Of a stretch of DNA of 64,000 bases, positions 1 through 10,495 are shown piece by piece. This DNA comes from Lunularia cruciata (Eukaryota > Streptophyta > Marchantiopsida > Lunulariales > Lunulariaceae). The notes under the pieces are model-generated. The model did no database searches. It worked only from the letters and a program-made list of their open reading frames with translations, and was not told the origin of the DNA. Location: the NCBI GenBank assembly GCA_948567375.1, contig OX419759.1, positions 43,242,593-43,306,592 of the forward strand, written 5' to 3'. Both the position numbers and the translations under genes were made by a program. Position 1 is the stretch's first letter; each line of letters begins with the position of its first letter.

Positions 1-1091
1 CTCTAATCTTATGGAACAAGTGGAGAGCCTAGTGCAAATAGTACCTTACCTTCATTTTTTGGTCAATAATTACAAGTGAGTGGTGGTATTGATTTTTGTG
101 GACCTAACCACAAGAGAGCATGCACTCAAGGTAGTGGGCATGATACCTCTAAACCACTTCAGCCAACCCAAAGATAGTATGACTATTGTCACGCATTTTG
201 TCATACTAATGACTGATGCTTTGACTTACATCAAAATTTATGGAGAGGTAGGGCTATTATAGAAAGAGGTAGAAGAGCCATAGGTCAAGGAGAATGAGGT
301 GGTAGAGGACCTTCACTTGGTAGGATCTCAATACCTACACTTTCTTCTAATACAACCATGGCTACTTGGAATAAGCAATGGGAGTAGAGATTGGCTGGAA
401 TAGCTATAGCTCAAAGGAGATCAGATTCAAGTGGTGAGGCTTCTACCTCTTATGTAAGTAATAGAGATGTTCTTGACTTCTTGTGCAGATTAACACCAAA
501 GATGCATCCACTATAGTGATTAGGAGTGAAATATGTGCTCTTGAGCCTAGAGCATCAATGGAGTTGGACCCATGTAGAGGAGAGGCTAGTAGATAGGTTA
601 AACTTGGCAAATTATTCATGCTTTTTGAGACATTACAAATGACATCCATGGCTCTTAGATGCTCTAGTGCAGAAGACGTGCCAGGTGGTGATATAGTGCA
701 TGATGGACTTGATACTAGTCAATCACCTACTACTACAAAGAATTTGTCTAGCATGATGTTGGGGGCAGCTCAATTAATAATGCACTCATCTTTGTTCTCA
801 ACCAATGACATGTGTATAGTAAGAGTTACCCCAATTCCAATGTTTTAGTTTGCTACCACATTTTGTGAGAGTAGAGATGGTGTGGTTTTTGCTTCTAAAG
901 TAGAGGTGGATGATGGTGAAGTTCACTTAAATGAGGAGCATGACATTCATTTGGCTGCTAGTGACTTGTAGTAAGCAAAAACTACTAGATTGGAGCAGTT
1001 ACTTGCTAGACTTACATTTGAGCAAGCTAAGTTTACAGCAGGGGTTGTCCTTTTGGATAACCAAAGTGAGATTTTCAGTTTGGTGGGACTT
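1..1091 (+). pseudogene. Low-complexity gag-like segment upstream of the methyltransferase
   Basis: No gene is recognised. Around 260-480 one reading frame gives Gly/Arg/Ser-rich sequence with a few stops, and 618-848 is open for 76 codons. The composition resembles a disordered gag region. The segment ends where a solo LTR is inserted and probably resumes at 1834. The assignment to element E is inference from position and strand. Confidence 0.3.
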
Positions 1092-1828
1092 TGTAATACT
1101 CCGAGGACAAGAGATGAGAGAAAACACAGATTACACACTCAATATTTGGTGCCCCAAAGGAGCACCTTCTCTTTATTATATAGACAAAGAGGATCTCCTC
1201 CAAGGAAGCTCCGCCATAGGATTAAGCACACAGATAGATGACATGTCATCAAGCTCCACCCTTGGATTACTTACTTGGATGGGTGACATGTCGGTCTAGG
1301 TCCTATCTGGTTGGTCAAACAAGCTTTGATCGGAGGGAATCTTTTAGGGAATCTTCCTATAGGAGTCTCAAAATCACGTAAGGTACCATTGGAAAGCTCT
1401 AGATGAGACAACCCAGGGTGGAGGGAAGGCCAGCCTTTCTTCTACAAGGAGGGGGGAAACATGCACATTTTTGAGGCCTAATTCATCCATTTAGGCCTCC
1501 AAAATTGCCTTCAAAGATTTCAGGCATATTTAGGTTCCTACTCTATTTATAGAAGTCCCCTTTTGGTGATACCTCTCTCTGATCTATTTAGTCCATCATG
1601 TGTAACATCCTTCTAGATGTTACCAAACCAATTCTCACCTTTAAATCATATGTCTGGCTATTAACTCTAAGGTTCTCAAAGTCTATTTCGGTTTTTGCTC
1701 TATTAATAGAAGTACTCTTTTGGTGATACTTCTATCTGATCTATTTTGACCATCATGTATAACATCATTCTAGATGTTACCAAACCAAATTTCACATCTA
1801 GATCATATGGCTAGCTTGTGGTATTATA
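1092..1828 (-). repeat. Solo LTR, C/F family, with perfect 5-bp target duplication
   Basis: The block reads TGTAATACTCC at the left and GTATTATA at the right, matching the C/F-family LTR in reverse orientation with the final CA changed to TA. GACTT occurs directly before (1087-1091) and directly after (1829-1833), so this is a true insertion reduced to one LTR by LTR-LTR recombination. The short reading frames inside (for example 931-1299) are LTR sequence, not genes. Confidence 0.9.
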
Positions 1829-1833
1829 GACTT

Positions 1834-2540
1834 CAAGGAAGGTCCATACACCATAGAGTCTTATTAGACTCTAATAGATAACCTCTTATGCTAGAGAAGG
1901 TTCCAACCTTGGTCTTAAGCTATGGAAGATTGATGTGGAGAGGTGTCCATTTCAAATCCAAATCCAAATATCTTTAAGGGCTGGTTCCATCCAATATATC
2001 CTAAGTAAGGAGCTCATTGTCCAACTTTAGCCCAATCATCCAATTGATAATTTTATGATGGGACCCAAGCCATGGTGACAATATAAGAGTAGTTTGATGT
2101 GTTAGTTGGTGGATTAGTATTGTACTCCATGGGTTTCAATATTAACTATTGGAGGAGACGTCTTCTTATAGACTAGGTTGGTAGTTAGATGAAGGACATA
2201 TATGTTGCCTTTTGATGCACTTTAGTAGTTGTAGTCTTGGCTCATTATAGTCAAGGACCAAAATATCAGTTTCCACTTTCAATGGTTTTATAATTGGATT
2301 GGTGAGTTATTAGACAGGAACACTCATGCAAAGGATACCATAATACCAAAGGAGATCACTCAATTGTGAAGTAAAAGTGGAATTTTTCTATCCATCTTGG
2401 ATGTTCTTTGTGGATTTCTAATGAGGAGTTGTAGCATCATGTTGATAAGTTGGTGCAATAGGCTTGGAATGGAATCTTTGTACCACCAATGGACCAATTT
2501 GATGGTGATTCTCTAGAGTTTGTTACCTTGTTACCTTTGG
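1834..2540 (+). other. Element E, unassigned stretch between solo LTR and methyltransferase
   Basis: About 700 bp without a recognisable gene. Stops are frequent in all frames. By position it should hold the end of gag/protease and the start of the methyltransferase of element E, but I see no diagnostic protease or zinc-knuckle motif. Confidence 0.4.
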
Positions 2541-3545
2541 AGGCACTTATTACATGACAATATCTAGTGGAGAGAGTATACCTATTGGAGTTATTTGGTT
2601 GCATTATCACTAGACTAGATATAATATTACAAGCATGCATAAATGTTCAAAGGTACTTGTATGTGGAGAGAGATGAGACTACTAGATGAGTCTCTCTACA
2701 TCAGGTGGCACATGCGGCCTTTTGATATCCAAAGCTATTGCCAATGTTAATTGTTAAGGATTACCAAAAAAAGTACCATCAAACATTTCCTTAGTGGGAG
2801 TATAAGATTTGGAAGGACATGGTACCATTCATTTGGTGATTTTTGGATGGCCATGTTAGGAACATGCCCATATTGGCCAAGGATAGAGTGCAAGATCCTT
2901 GTTCTTGTATGGTTTGGGAGATAGTATCTATATTATGACATCTCTAAGTTCAAGAGGTAATTTCTCCAATATACATTTTGGAGGATGTTTGTTGGATGAG
3001 TGACTCTTGCACACAAGTGATGGCAGGTACACATTAGATCCAATCTTGGATTGACTCTATAATGTTGTTGGATGCAACAAGAGTTGGATCTTAAGCACAT
3101 CATCTTAATCTTTGGTGGACAAACCTCTTACATAGAGAGGTTTTACAATGTGCTTATGATAGGATTCAAAAACTGCCACTCTTGACTGCCAATAATATTT
3201 TGGATGTTGGCTGCTAGTCTCAAATGGTGGAGGTGGTTGATAGTTCACCTGTGGTAGTAGTGAATCCTTGTTGGGCAGCCCAAAGCCACTTTGCTCACAC
3301 TCATGAGTTTCTAAACTTCTTGTGCTTATAAGGAAGGAGGTGCTCAACTATTTTGAGACTCATGGTTATAGTGGTTGGTGGAGCCCAATGCCAATGAGAG
3401 AGAGTAGGTAATAGGTACTAGTATTTTGTATCGGTATTACTACCATATCAATGGTGTAAAAGGTATCCAAAAATGTTATGTTAGATCAAGCTATGGACTT
3501 TCATTTTTGACATGGATTGTGAGCCTTGGATTGGTTGAGCAACAT
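2540..3545 (+). pseudogene. Retrotransposon-borne cytosine-5 DNA methyltransferase (decayed)
   Basis: The order of C5-methylase motifs is visible across three frames. A motif I-like LELFGC (2585-2602) is followed by VERDE (2663-2677), which fits the acidic cofactor-ribose residue. GWPC (2845-2856) holds the motif IV PC with the catalytic cysteine. PIYILEDV (2966-2989) fits motif VI (ENV changed to EDV). A segment with DATRVGS and AHH before WWTN (3062-3124) fits the QxRxR region. VEPNANERE (3378-3404) and LDQAMD (3481-3498) fit the C-terminal motifs. Frameshifts lie between motifs I and IV and between IV and VI, with several stops. The arrangement looks DNMT3/DRM-like, but I cannot place the family without a tree. 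The normal role would be S-adenosylmethionine-dependent methylation of cytosine in DNA; this copy cannot make an active enzyme. Confidence 0.72.
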
Positions 3546-4148
3546 AAGATGCACTTGATAAACATCACCATTCCTACACTTGTGAGCTCTATGCCTATTG
3601 AGACAATTCAAGCAGATGCTAGGGATGATGGACCAAGTGAGTATGATATTCTTGGGATACAACCAATGACTACTAGTGAGAGTGGTTTACTTGGAGTACA
3701 CCTAAGTGAGCAAGGTCCTCATAGGATACATCCTTGGTCAACTTGGGATGTAGCTAGAAGACATGTAGAGCTTGACACTAAAGTAGAGGAGGTCCTTTGC
3801 TCTGAGGTTGCGGATTCTAGTATTTGGAGGTATGATAGTATTGCTTCTAAGGTGCCAATGGAGCAACCAATTAGTACACCAAAGCATAGTTAGGAGCCAA
3901 ACATTGGACCCAACTTATAAAAGGGGAAAGATGGAGAGTTTGGAGGGTCTTGAAAAACTACATAAATTCTTTTGCCTTCAATATGAATGATTTAGATCTA
4001 AAGTAAACTAGTATTTGGATTGAGTTGACTAGTGATACACTAGTTTCTTGACGTCATTGCAAATATAGGGACATGGAGAGAGCCTTGATTCAAAGCACAA
4101 ATAGAGATCTTTTCAAGGCTAATTTAATAGAGAATTCACATGGAGAGT
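3546..4148 (+). pseudogene. Linker between methyltransferase and reverse transcriptase, element E
   Basis: A frame open from 3426 to 3893 continues from the methyltransferase C-terminus into a Ser/Thr/Glu/Pro-rich stretch with no recognised fold; 3894-4148 carries stops in all frames. In an intact element this would be the spacer between methylase and RT. No protease DSG/DTG motif is visible. Confidence 0.4.
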
Positions 4149-5110
4149 ATGTTTAAGCTAAAATGATGCCAACCAAGAAGAATATAAATGGTAACTACAT
4201 AGATAGATGGATATATGAAAATTATCATCCTATCAACCAACAAAGTAAGGCTTATCAATAGGTTTTGCCTACAGAAAAGGAGATCTTTGATGCAATTGGG
4301 CATGCAAAAAATTTTAGTGCTTTGGATCTTTAAGCAAGATATCATCAATTGCCAGTCAAGGAGGAGGATAAGTCCAAGTTAGCATTTTGGGCTATGGATC
4401 TTCATGGCAAGGATGTATTATATTAGTGGTAGTTCTTACCATTTGGGTTCAATAACACTCTTACCAAGTTCCAAAGAGTCATAGATAACATACTAGCAAG
4501 ATTAGATTTTGCTTGGTTCTATCTTGATGACATCTTGGTCTATAGCACTACTATGGAGGAGATATTTGTTTGAGGTGTTTGAGAGATTGAGATCTCATGG
4601 ACTCAAATTACATCTTGGGAAGTGTAAATTCTTCCAAGAGCAAGTTGAAAACTTGCTCTTGGACTCTAGCTATCTACTGGACTTGGTGTTCTAAAGAAAA
4701 AGGTGGAAGCTATTGCATGTATTCCTTGGCTTATAGATGTGAGTAGAGTGTGAGAATTCTTTGGGTTGGAAAAATTCTATTATTGATATGTTAAAGGACT
4801 TAGTATCATTATTAAGCCTTTGCAAAGCCAACTAAGGTTACAAAAAAATGTTGTTGGGGAGATAAGAAAGAGAGAGCTTTTATAGAATTCAAAGAGAGAT
4901 TGATGTCCATCTTTATTATTACAAGACCTATCTATCACCATCCTTGGAACTCCATCAACCACTAAAGTGGTTGATAGAGTCCAACAAGGTTTTAAGGAAG
5001 CTTGCATGATAGGTTCTTATTTTATGAGAATATGATTTCATGATTATTCATAAAAATTGAGTGGTGAACCATGATGCAAATGGGTTGAATAGAAACCTAT
5101 GTACCAACCA
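4149..5110 (+). pseudogene. Element E reverse transcriptase and truncated RNase H
   Basis: Ty3/gypsy RT motifs are clear: KEIFDAIGHA, FSALDL, HQLPVKEEDKSK, FLPFGF and the active site YLDDILVYS (YLDD at 4520-4531). A thumb/connection segment ending KGLSIIIKPL follows. RNase H is broken: the sequence passes from the early connection region (about 4945) almost directly to a late segment encoding WLIESNKVLRKLA and VVNHDANGLNRN, so the central catalytic part has been deleted. Numerous stops (for example TAA after LDL) and frameshifts. The RT is not of the same lineage as elements A-D, because its motifs differ throughout. Confidence 0.75.
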
Positions 5111-5199
5111 GCAAGATTAGACCATAACACATTGGTATGGTGAGATAGATGAGGAGATAATGCCAATTTGGCATGCATTTGCCTTTTTGTGTATCTTAA

Positions 5200-5700
5200 T
5201 TAAGGCTCTGGTGATATCTCTCTCAATATAGACAAGAAGTGTTGTTGAGGTCTTAGATCCAAAGAGTGGAGATATTGGTACTTATCAGCAAGATATTCAT
5301 GATGATATCTTAGTGATGGACTATTTTATCTTATTGTGGGTGGCATAGTTGGTCCCAAGGAGAGAGACCATATCCTTTAGCAAACCAAGCTATTTAGGTG
5401 CAGTGCATCCAAAGAGTGCAGACATCTTCTTTGGATATAGGAGGATGGTAGAGTGCAAGTAGTATTCGTTCCATCTTAGAGATCATAGTTGCTACAATAA
5501 ACTCATGAGGAGCTAAGCCATTTTGGAGTAAAATAGACATATATTTTACTCTAGAGTCATTATTGTTTAAACAATATACAAACCAATATAAAATAATCTA
5601 TTGCTAGATGTGTGATTTGTGACTAAGTTAGAGCTATAACACTCATTGGTGCATGTATACTCTATTATGATATTTAGTTTGTCATACCATTTGTAGTGTC
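5200..5700 (+). pseudogene. Element E integrase N-terminal zinc-binding (HHCC) fragment
   Basis: After a stretch encoding KERDHIL and a degenerate beta region, the frame around 5500-5640 gives THEELSHFGVK and then CVIC, consistent with the His-His-Cys-Cys module of gypsy integrases. Several stops. The integrase core expected next is instead found from about 6.93 kb, so some 1.2 kb of foreign sequence separates the two halves. Confidence 0.5.
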
Positions 5701-5719
5701 GCATCTAGATCGCTTGAAC

Positions 5720-6245
5720 ATTGGAATTGTAGTGATAGTAGTTAGAGGTATTTTAGCATTCACTCATAGATTACTTTCTAATGGTCAGATTTCATGTTCA
5801 GGGTATTGACTTCATGGTGAGGCCCACCATCACTTTGCACCATTCACACTGTTGGGTGTGCCACCAACGGGACCATTAGGGTTTTAGACCTAGATCAAGT
5901 CCATAGGTATACTTTTGAAGTGCAGCTCCAGAGAGCTCACTTCTCTGATGTTGAGCCTTTGAGTTCTTGGCTATGGTAGATAGAGACCGGCAAGCATCAC
6001 CTGGATTCTCTAAGCTAGAGGGGTTATGGCTTGATTATAATCAGTGCCTAGTTGTTGGTAGTTTATAGAGTGATAGATCAAGTATTGCTCTAAGATGAGT
6101 TGATTCGAGTGGTGTAAAAAAATGATTATTGTGGCACTTTAGAGTCTATGTATGACTTATGTGTGAGTTATGTATCTATAGTGTATGATGTTGACAGTGA
6201 TATATGTTGTGTAGTGATGTATATACATACAAAAATTTTGAAATT
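5720..6245 (+). repeat. Direct repeat copy 1 (unclassified, about 0.5 kb)
   Basis: This block resembles 8860-9345 in the same orientation: shared stretches include the segment around TTTGCACCATT, one around GAGAGCTCA, and a tail beginning GTGGCACTTTAGAGT. The tail alone occurs a third time at about 8719-8810. Divergence is high. The pair could be a degraded LTR pair or the shared 3' end of an element. No coding sequence is recognised in it. Confidence 0.5.
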
Positions 6246-6929
6246 GCAAGTAGTTAAGAGATATTTTTTATATAGAGTTAAAGCAAACTCTTATATTAGC
6301 CATGATTAACTATAGTTAGTCATAGCTAAGATAGAGGTGACTTTACTTTGGAGGAAGGTGAAAGAAAAAAAACACCACTATTTTGGATTCTAGTGTATTA
6401 ACTTGATATTATTCTTAGATGTTTGACTTTGAGGAAAGAGTTGAGAACTCTTAGATCCGCAAGTCTTTTTGGTTTAGATTCCTCTATTGTCTAAGGATAG
6501 CACATATGAAGGAATCATTGATGTAGTTGTTGGATTAAGATAAGACCACTTGCTTAGGGGATTATTCTCATGATTTTGGATATTCCTTTAGACTTTTGAT
6601 TTTATGTGACTTTTTGTCTAGTAACTTGTGTTACTATGGTAATTAGTAACATTGGTGTGTAACTATTTCACAAATATATAATCTAAAATTGAGGAGGTAC
6701 TCATTATCTTTTTATTTGTAACTATCTCTCTCTCATTGAATTCTCTAGTGAACCATGGCTTGAGTCATGGAAGTGCCTTGGAGTTTTAGCCTTGGAGGAG
6801 TTTGATGGAGTTTAGGTTCTTTTTCTTCTTAGTTGATGATGTGCTACCTTAATAGTGATAAATTTTTTATCTAAAGTGTGAGACAAGTCATAATGAGCAG
6901 AATTCTCTCTCACAAAGCATCATTCAATA
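6246..6929. other. No gene seen
   Basis: AT-rich stretch with stops in all frames, between the first unclassified repeat copy and the resumption of integrase. Probably part of the sequence that split the integrase of element E. Confidence 0.4.
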
Positions 6930-7770
6930 CTCTTATGTCACAATTACACCCACTAATATCATGAGGTTGGGTTACCACTAGAGTTTTGACAATGTTGAAC
7001 CTTTATTGTTGATTGTGAGACATTATCAATACATTTTACTTATGGTGGAACAATTATCCAAGTAAATTGAGTTTGTGGCATGTCGTATCAAATCCAAGGA
7101 AGGGATAACTTACTTATTCTTAGTCATGGTTGAGTAATGCTAGAGAGGCTTAGTTATTTTGGTTCACTAGCCAAAGTCTTGATTGATTAGGGTATAGAGT
7201 TCTTGGAAGAATTGTAGGTCTTATATGATAAAGCTTTGATTGATCACCAAACTACCTCCTAAGATAGCCATAAGGTAAAAGAGAGAGTGGTTCAAAAAAT
7301 GAAGACAGGATTGTAAAAGTATGGTCTACAAAGAAGCCACTTGGGAGATTGTATTACCTCCAATTACCTTGGCCATGGGCTATGGTTCAATTGACAAGCC
7401 TCTCTAGCATCCTTCTCTCCTTACTTTCTACTCTATGGATGAGATCCAGATTTATCTCTAGTCATTTGTCATGATGCTATTATAGTTTTTGACTTGGATG
7501 ATCCGGATGTATAGGTGAGCACCTTGTTTTTAATGGGCATGTACGTTTTGGAGAATGATGTCAATGGACTTTGAGAATTTAGGATGGCTTAGCATAGGGA
7601 TACCTTACACTATGCTACTATTCAAACATGAGGATATAAATACTCACTTGTAGATTTCATCAAAGATTTCATCTATCATTAATATCTATAATAGACTACA
7701 CTAATGACACTTGATGTGACTATAGGTCATATTATCTTGAGAGTGCATGTTTTACTTCCAAAGTCCTAAT
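6930..7770 (+). pseudogene. Element E integrase core and C-terminal region (decayed)
   Basis: The frames give VEQLSK and IEFVACRIKSKE, then KALIDH, then LAMGYGSIDKPL and LDDPDV, in the order expected for the catalytic core and C-terminal part of a gypsy integrase. A segment encoding RVHVLLPKS leads into the PHD region. More than ten stops and several frame changes. The enzyme would insert the element's cDNA; this copy is dead. Confidence 0.55.
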
Positions 7771-7781
7771 GTTGGAAGGAT

Positions 7782-8050
7782 GTGATTGTGTTATTTCAAA
7801 AGATCATATGCAAAAATTGTGCACCATGCAACCTCCCAAACATTGATAGCATAATGGACCCAAGCTTGGCAATTGTATGTACACGCTTGTTGTATATATT
7901 TTGTGGCTCTTTTGGTAGAGCTACTACTATGTTGGTATGTGATAATTGTTTGAGAGGATGGCATATGGCATGTTTGATTCCTTCTCTTGTGATAGTTCTT
8001 CAAGGATAGTGGCTATGTCTTTGATGTACTTGACTTATAGCTAGTTCACT
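7782..8050 (+). pseudogene. PHD-finger segment at the C-terminus of element E integrase
   Basis: One open frame (7782-8009) gives KNCAPCNLPN, then FCGS, MLVCDNC (7932-7949) and GWHMAC (7956-7973); after a TAG, WLCL and a further Cys follow in the same frame. This is the Cys4-His-Cys3 spacing of a PHD zinc finger. The first cysteine has become tyrosine (YIFC), and a stop breaks the last pair. PHD fingers read histone tails, so in a live element the module could direct integration to particular chromatin, as chromodomains do in chromoviruses; that role is inference. Confidence 0.65.
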
Positions 8051-8174
8051 CCTTATATGGTATAGATTGTAGATAGGTGACTAATGATTGGGCTTGATAG
8101 CACTCAATCTCTTGATCTTTGCTCACCATAGGGTATATCACATACTTAGAGTAAATGGCTATTTGGAGTGAGAA

Positions 8175-8687
8175 TGTAATGTTCCAAGGACAGGAGAACT
8201 CCTAAGAGAAACACAAGAGAAGAGACACAAAGCTTTAGCTCTCAATACTCTGATGCCCCAAAGGAGCACCTTGTCTTTAATATATAGTAAATAAAATCTT
8301 CTCAAAGGATGCTCTACCTTGGATCTTGGATCAAATACATGGATTGGTGACAGATCAGCATGCTCCACCCTTAGATTCGTTGTATGGATGGGTGACATGG
8401 TGGTCATTGACCTATCAGGTTGGTCTAATAAGTTTGACCAAATAGAATCTTTAGGGAGTCTTCCTACAAGAAGCTCCAAATTGCATGGATAAGGTACCAT
8501 TGGAAATCTCTCAATAAGACAAAAAACAAGGGGAAGAAGGCTGGGATTTTAGCCAAAGGAACTCTATCTGATATACTTAGTCCACCAACTCTATCTGATA
8601 TACTTAGTCCACCATATATAACATTCTTCCTGATGTTACCAAGCCAATTTCCACCTCTAGATAATATGTCTAGCTATTGGTATTAAA
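8175..8687 (-). repeat. Short LTR of the C/F family (about 0.5 kb)
   Basis: Starts TGTAATGTTCC, contains the family's block around GATGCCCCAAAGGAGCACC, and ends GGTATTAAA. It is about 230 bp shorter than other copies and has only one copy of the U3 block. No exact flanking duplication is seen (GAGAA against AATAA). It separates the PHD segment from the second unclassified repeat. Confidence 0.75.
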
Positions 8688-8859
8688 AATAAGGACCTAA
8701 TCACTAGTTAGGAGGAGCTTGTGGCACTTTAGAGTTCATGTGTGATTTTCTAAATGAGTTTTTCTTCTATGGTGTATGTTGTTTTGATGTATGTACACAA
8801 AACAACTATCATAACTTTGTAATAAAAAAGCTAGTTTTCTTTGATGCTGGAGTGTTAGT

Positions 8860-9345
8860 CTTATCAATCATAGTTATATTAGTAGTTGCTCAAAGACTAC
8901 TTAGTGGTGGCCAGATTTTATATTAGTGCTATTGATTAAATGATTAGAGCTACCATTTGCACCATTAGGTGGACCACTGGAGGCATTGTTTGGTTGCAAT
9001 TGCATGTCATTTTAGAGAGCATACCTTTGATTTGCAATTCTAAAGAGCTCATTTCTTTGATGTTGACCCTTTCAGCTCTTGGTTATGGTGGACAAAGACC
9101 AATGAGTATCACTTAGAGTCTCTCAGCTAGAGTGGGTGTGGCTTGACAATGTAATAAGAGCTAAATTTTTGGTAGTATATTAAGTTGAGTGTTGAGTTTT
9201 TGATCCAAGTTGAGTTTGTGATTGATTGATTATTGTGGCATTTTAGAGTTCATATGTGACTTTCTATATGAGTTGTGCTTCTATAGTGTATGCTACTGAA
9301 AATAATGTATGTAGTGTAGCAATGTATATATGCACAACAAAGATA
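8860..9345 (+). repeat. Direct repeat copy 2 (unclassified)
   Basis: Diverged partner of 5720-6245 in the same orientation. It is preceded by an extra copy of the tail motif at 8719-8810. Together these suggest the end of element E or remains of an LTR-like sequence. The open frame at 8738-8926 is not a recognised gene. Confidence 0.45.
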
Positions 9346-9469
9346 ATATAGATTGATAGATAATACAAGAGTTTATATATGTATCCCTCTTGACTATCTT
9401 CCAAAAGGATTACCATTTAATTGAGGTATGAATTTTAATATCAAGCTATTGCCAAGTAACATTCATGAG

Positions 9470-10495
9470 TAGATCAAGCTATTGGCTCTCACCAAAGGAG
9501 TTAGAAGAACTCAATACAACAATGATCAAATTTTTTAAGAAGGACTTTATCATCTTGGAGAGCATTGGTACTATTTGTATCAAAGAAGGATGATTTTGTA
9601 TTGAATACCATATCTTAATTGAAAAAACCATGAAGTGCTTTGATTTTGTATTGAATACCATATCTTAATTGAAAAAACCATGAATATATATCACTTTCCT
9701 TGGATGGATGACTTGTTGCATCAATTAAGTGTATTACTTCTCTAAGTAGGATACTTGAAGTGGCTATTAGTAAAATCCAATTGATGGGGAAAAAATACAA
9801 AACATTATCTTTTGTACAAGGTATGGGCATCTTGAATGGAGATTTTTATCTTTTGGACTCATTAATGCTCCAATGGATCAAATACATGGATTTAAGAGGG
9901 GTTATTGGATCAATATATGGTGATATTCTTGAATGAAATTTCAATTTAAAATAAGGCAAAGAAAAAAAAAAGAATGAATAAGAAGTCATGTGCTAAGAAC
10001 TACACATAAGAAGTCATGTGCTGACTCTAGCAATGGAAATTCTATTGTAAGAAGTTCAAATGTGTCTTTAAAGAAGTTGGAATAAAGAATAAAGAAGTTG
10101 CCTTCTTGAGCTATAAGGATTTAATGGAGGGGATCAAGATGGACAAGGAGGAATAAAGTTTGATATGATTGGCATTTTATCAATAGTCTATATAGTATTA
10201 TATTCATGTGCCTCGTCATTAATGGATCTCTTGTTGAAGACAACAACCTTTGAGTGGACCATAAAGCAAGACAAAAAATTTAGGAAACTTAAGGATATGG
10301 TGTACTCACCTAATTCTAAGATCCTCAACCACCTTGTGTGGTGGATTTTGATGCTTCTAACTTACAATCTAAGTTATGCTAAAATAGGAATTTCCAATTG
10401 GTTGGATCCTATTGCCTTTGTATCTTGATGGCTAAATTCAACAAAAAGGAATTATTCTATTTGAGATTGGAAGTAACTTGCAATGATATACAAAC
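9470..10495 (+). pseudogene. Element D reverse transcriptase and start of RNase H
   Basis: Alignment by eye to the RT of element A: LALTKGV at the start (A: LSPKELEEL), a short form of the palm, then 'TKRNYSI' followed by a stop and 'DWK' at the RNase H. The YxDD region is lost through deletion near 9.9 kb. The 87-codon open frame at 10165-10428 is the connection/RNase H part. No function remains. Confidence 0.65.
9591..9684 (+). repeat. 50-bp tandem duplication in element D
   Basis: A 44-bp block starting TGATTTTGTATTGAATACC at 9591 is repeated without change at 9641, a period of 50 bp. Its identity contrasts with the decay around it, so the duplication is recent. Confidence 0.95.

Larger units (their letters stand above)
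1..9345 (+). mobile_element. Element E: decayed Ty3/gypsy element with cytosine methyltransferase and PHD finger
   Basis: Plus-strand fragments of one element follow in order: low-complexity gag-like segment, cytosine-5 methyltransferase (about 2.54-3.55 kb), linker, reverse transcriptase and partial RNase H (4.15-5.11 kb), integrase zinc-binding domain (about 5.2-5.7 kb), integrase core (about 6.93-7.77 kb) and PHD finger (7.78-8.05 kb). Every part has frameshifts and stops. I found no LTR pair of its own, so both outer limits are approximate. A solo LTR and a short LTR of the C/F family interrupt it, and a repeated block separates the two integrase parts. Assigning the parts to one element rests on order, strand and similar decay; nested fragments of several elements remain possible. 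Confidence 0.65.

Noticed and set aside
931..1299. 122-codon open frame
   Set aside because: Most of it lies in a C/F-family solo LTR (1092-1828); similar frames appear in other copies of the LTR.
2540..3545. Methyltransferase as bacterial contamination
   Set aside because: It is embedded in decayed plant retroelement sequence, is AT-rich with frameshifts like its surroundings, and lies in line with RT and integrase.
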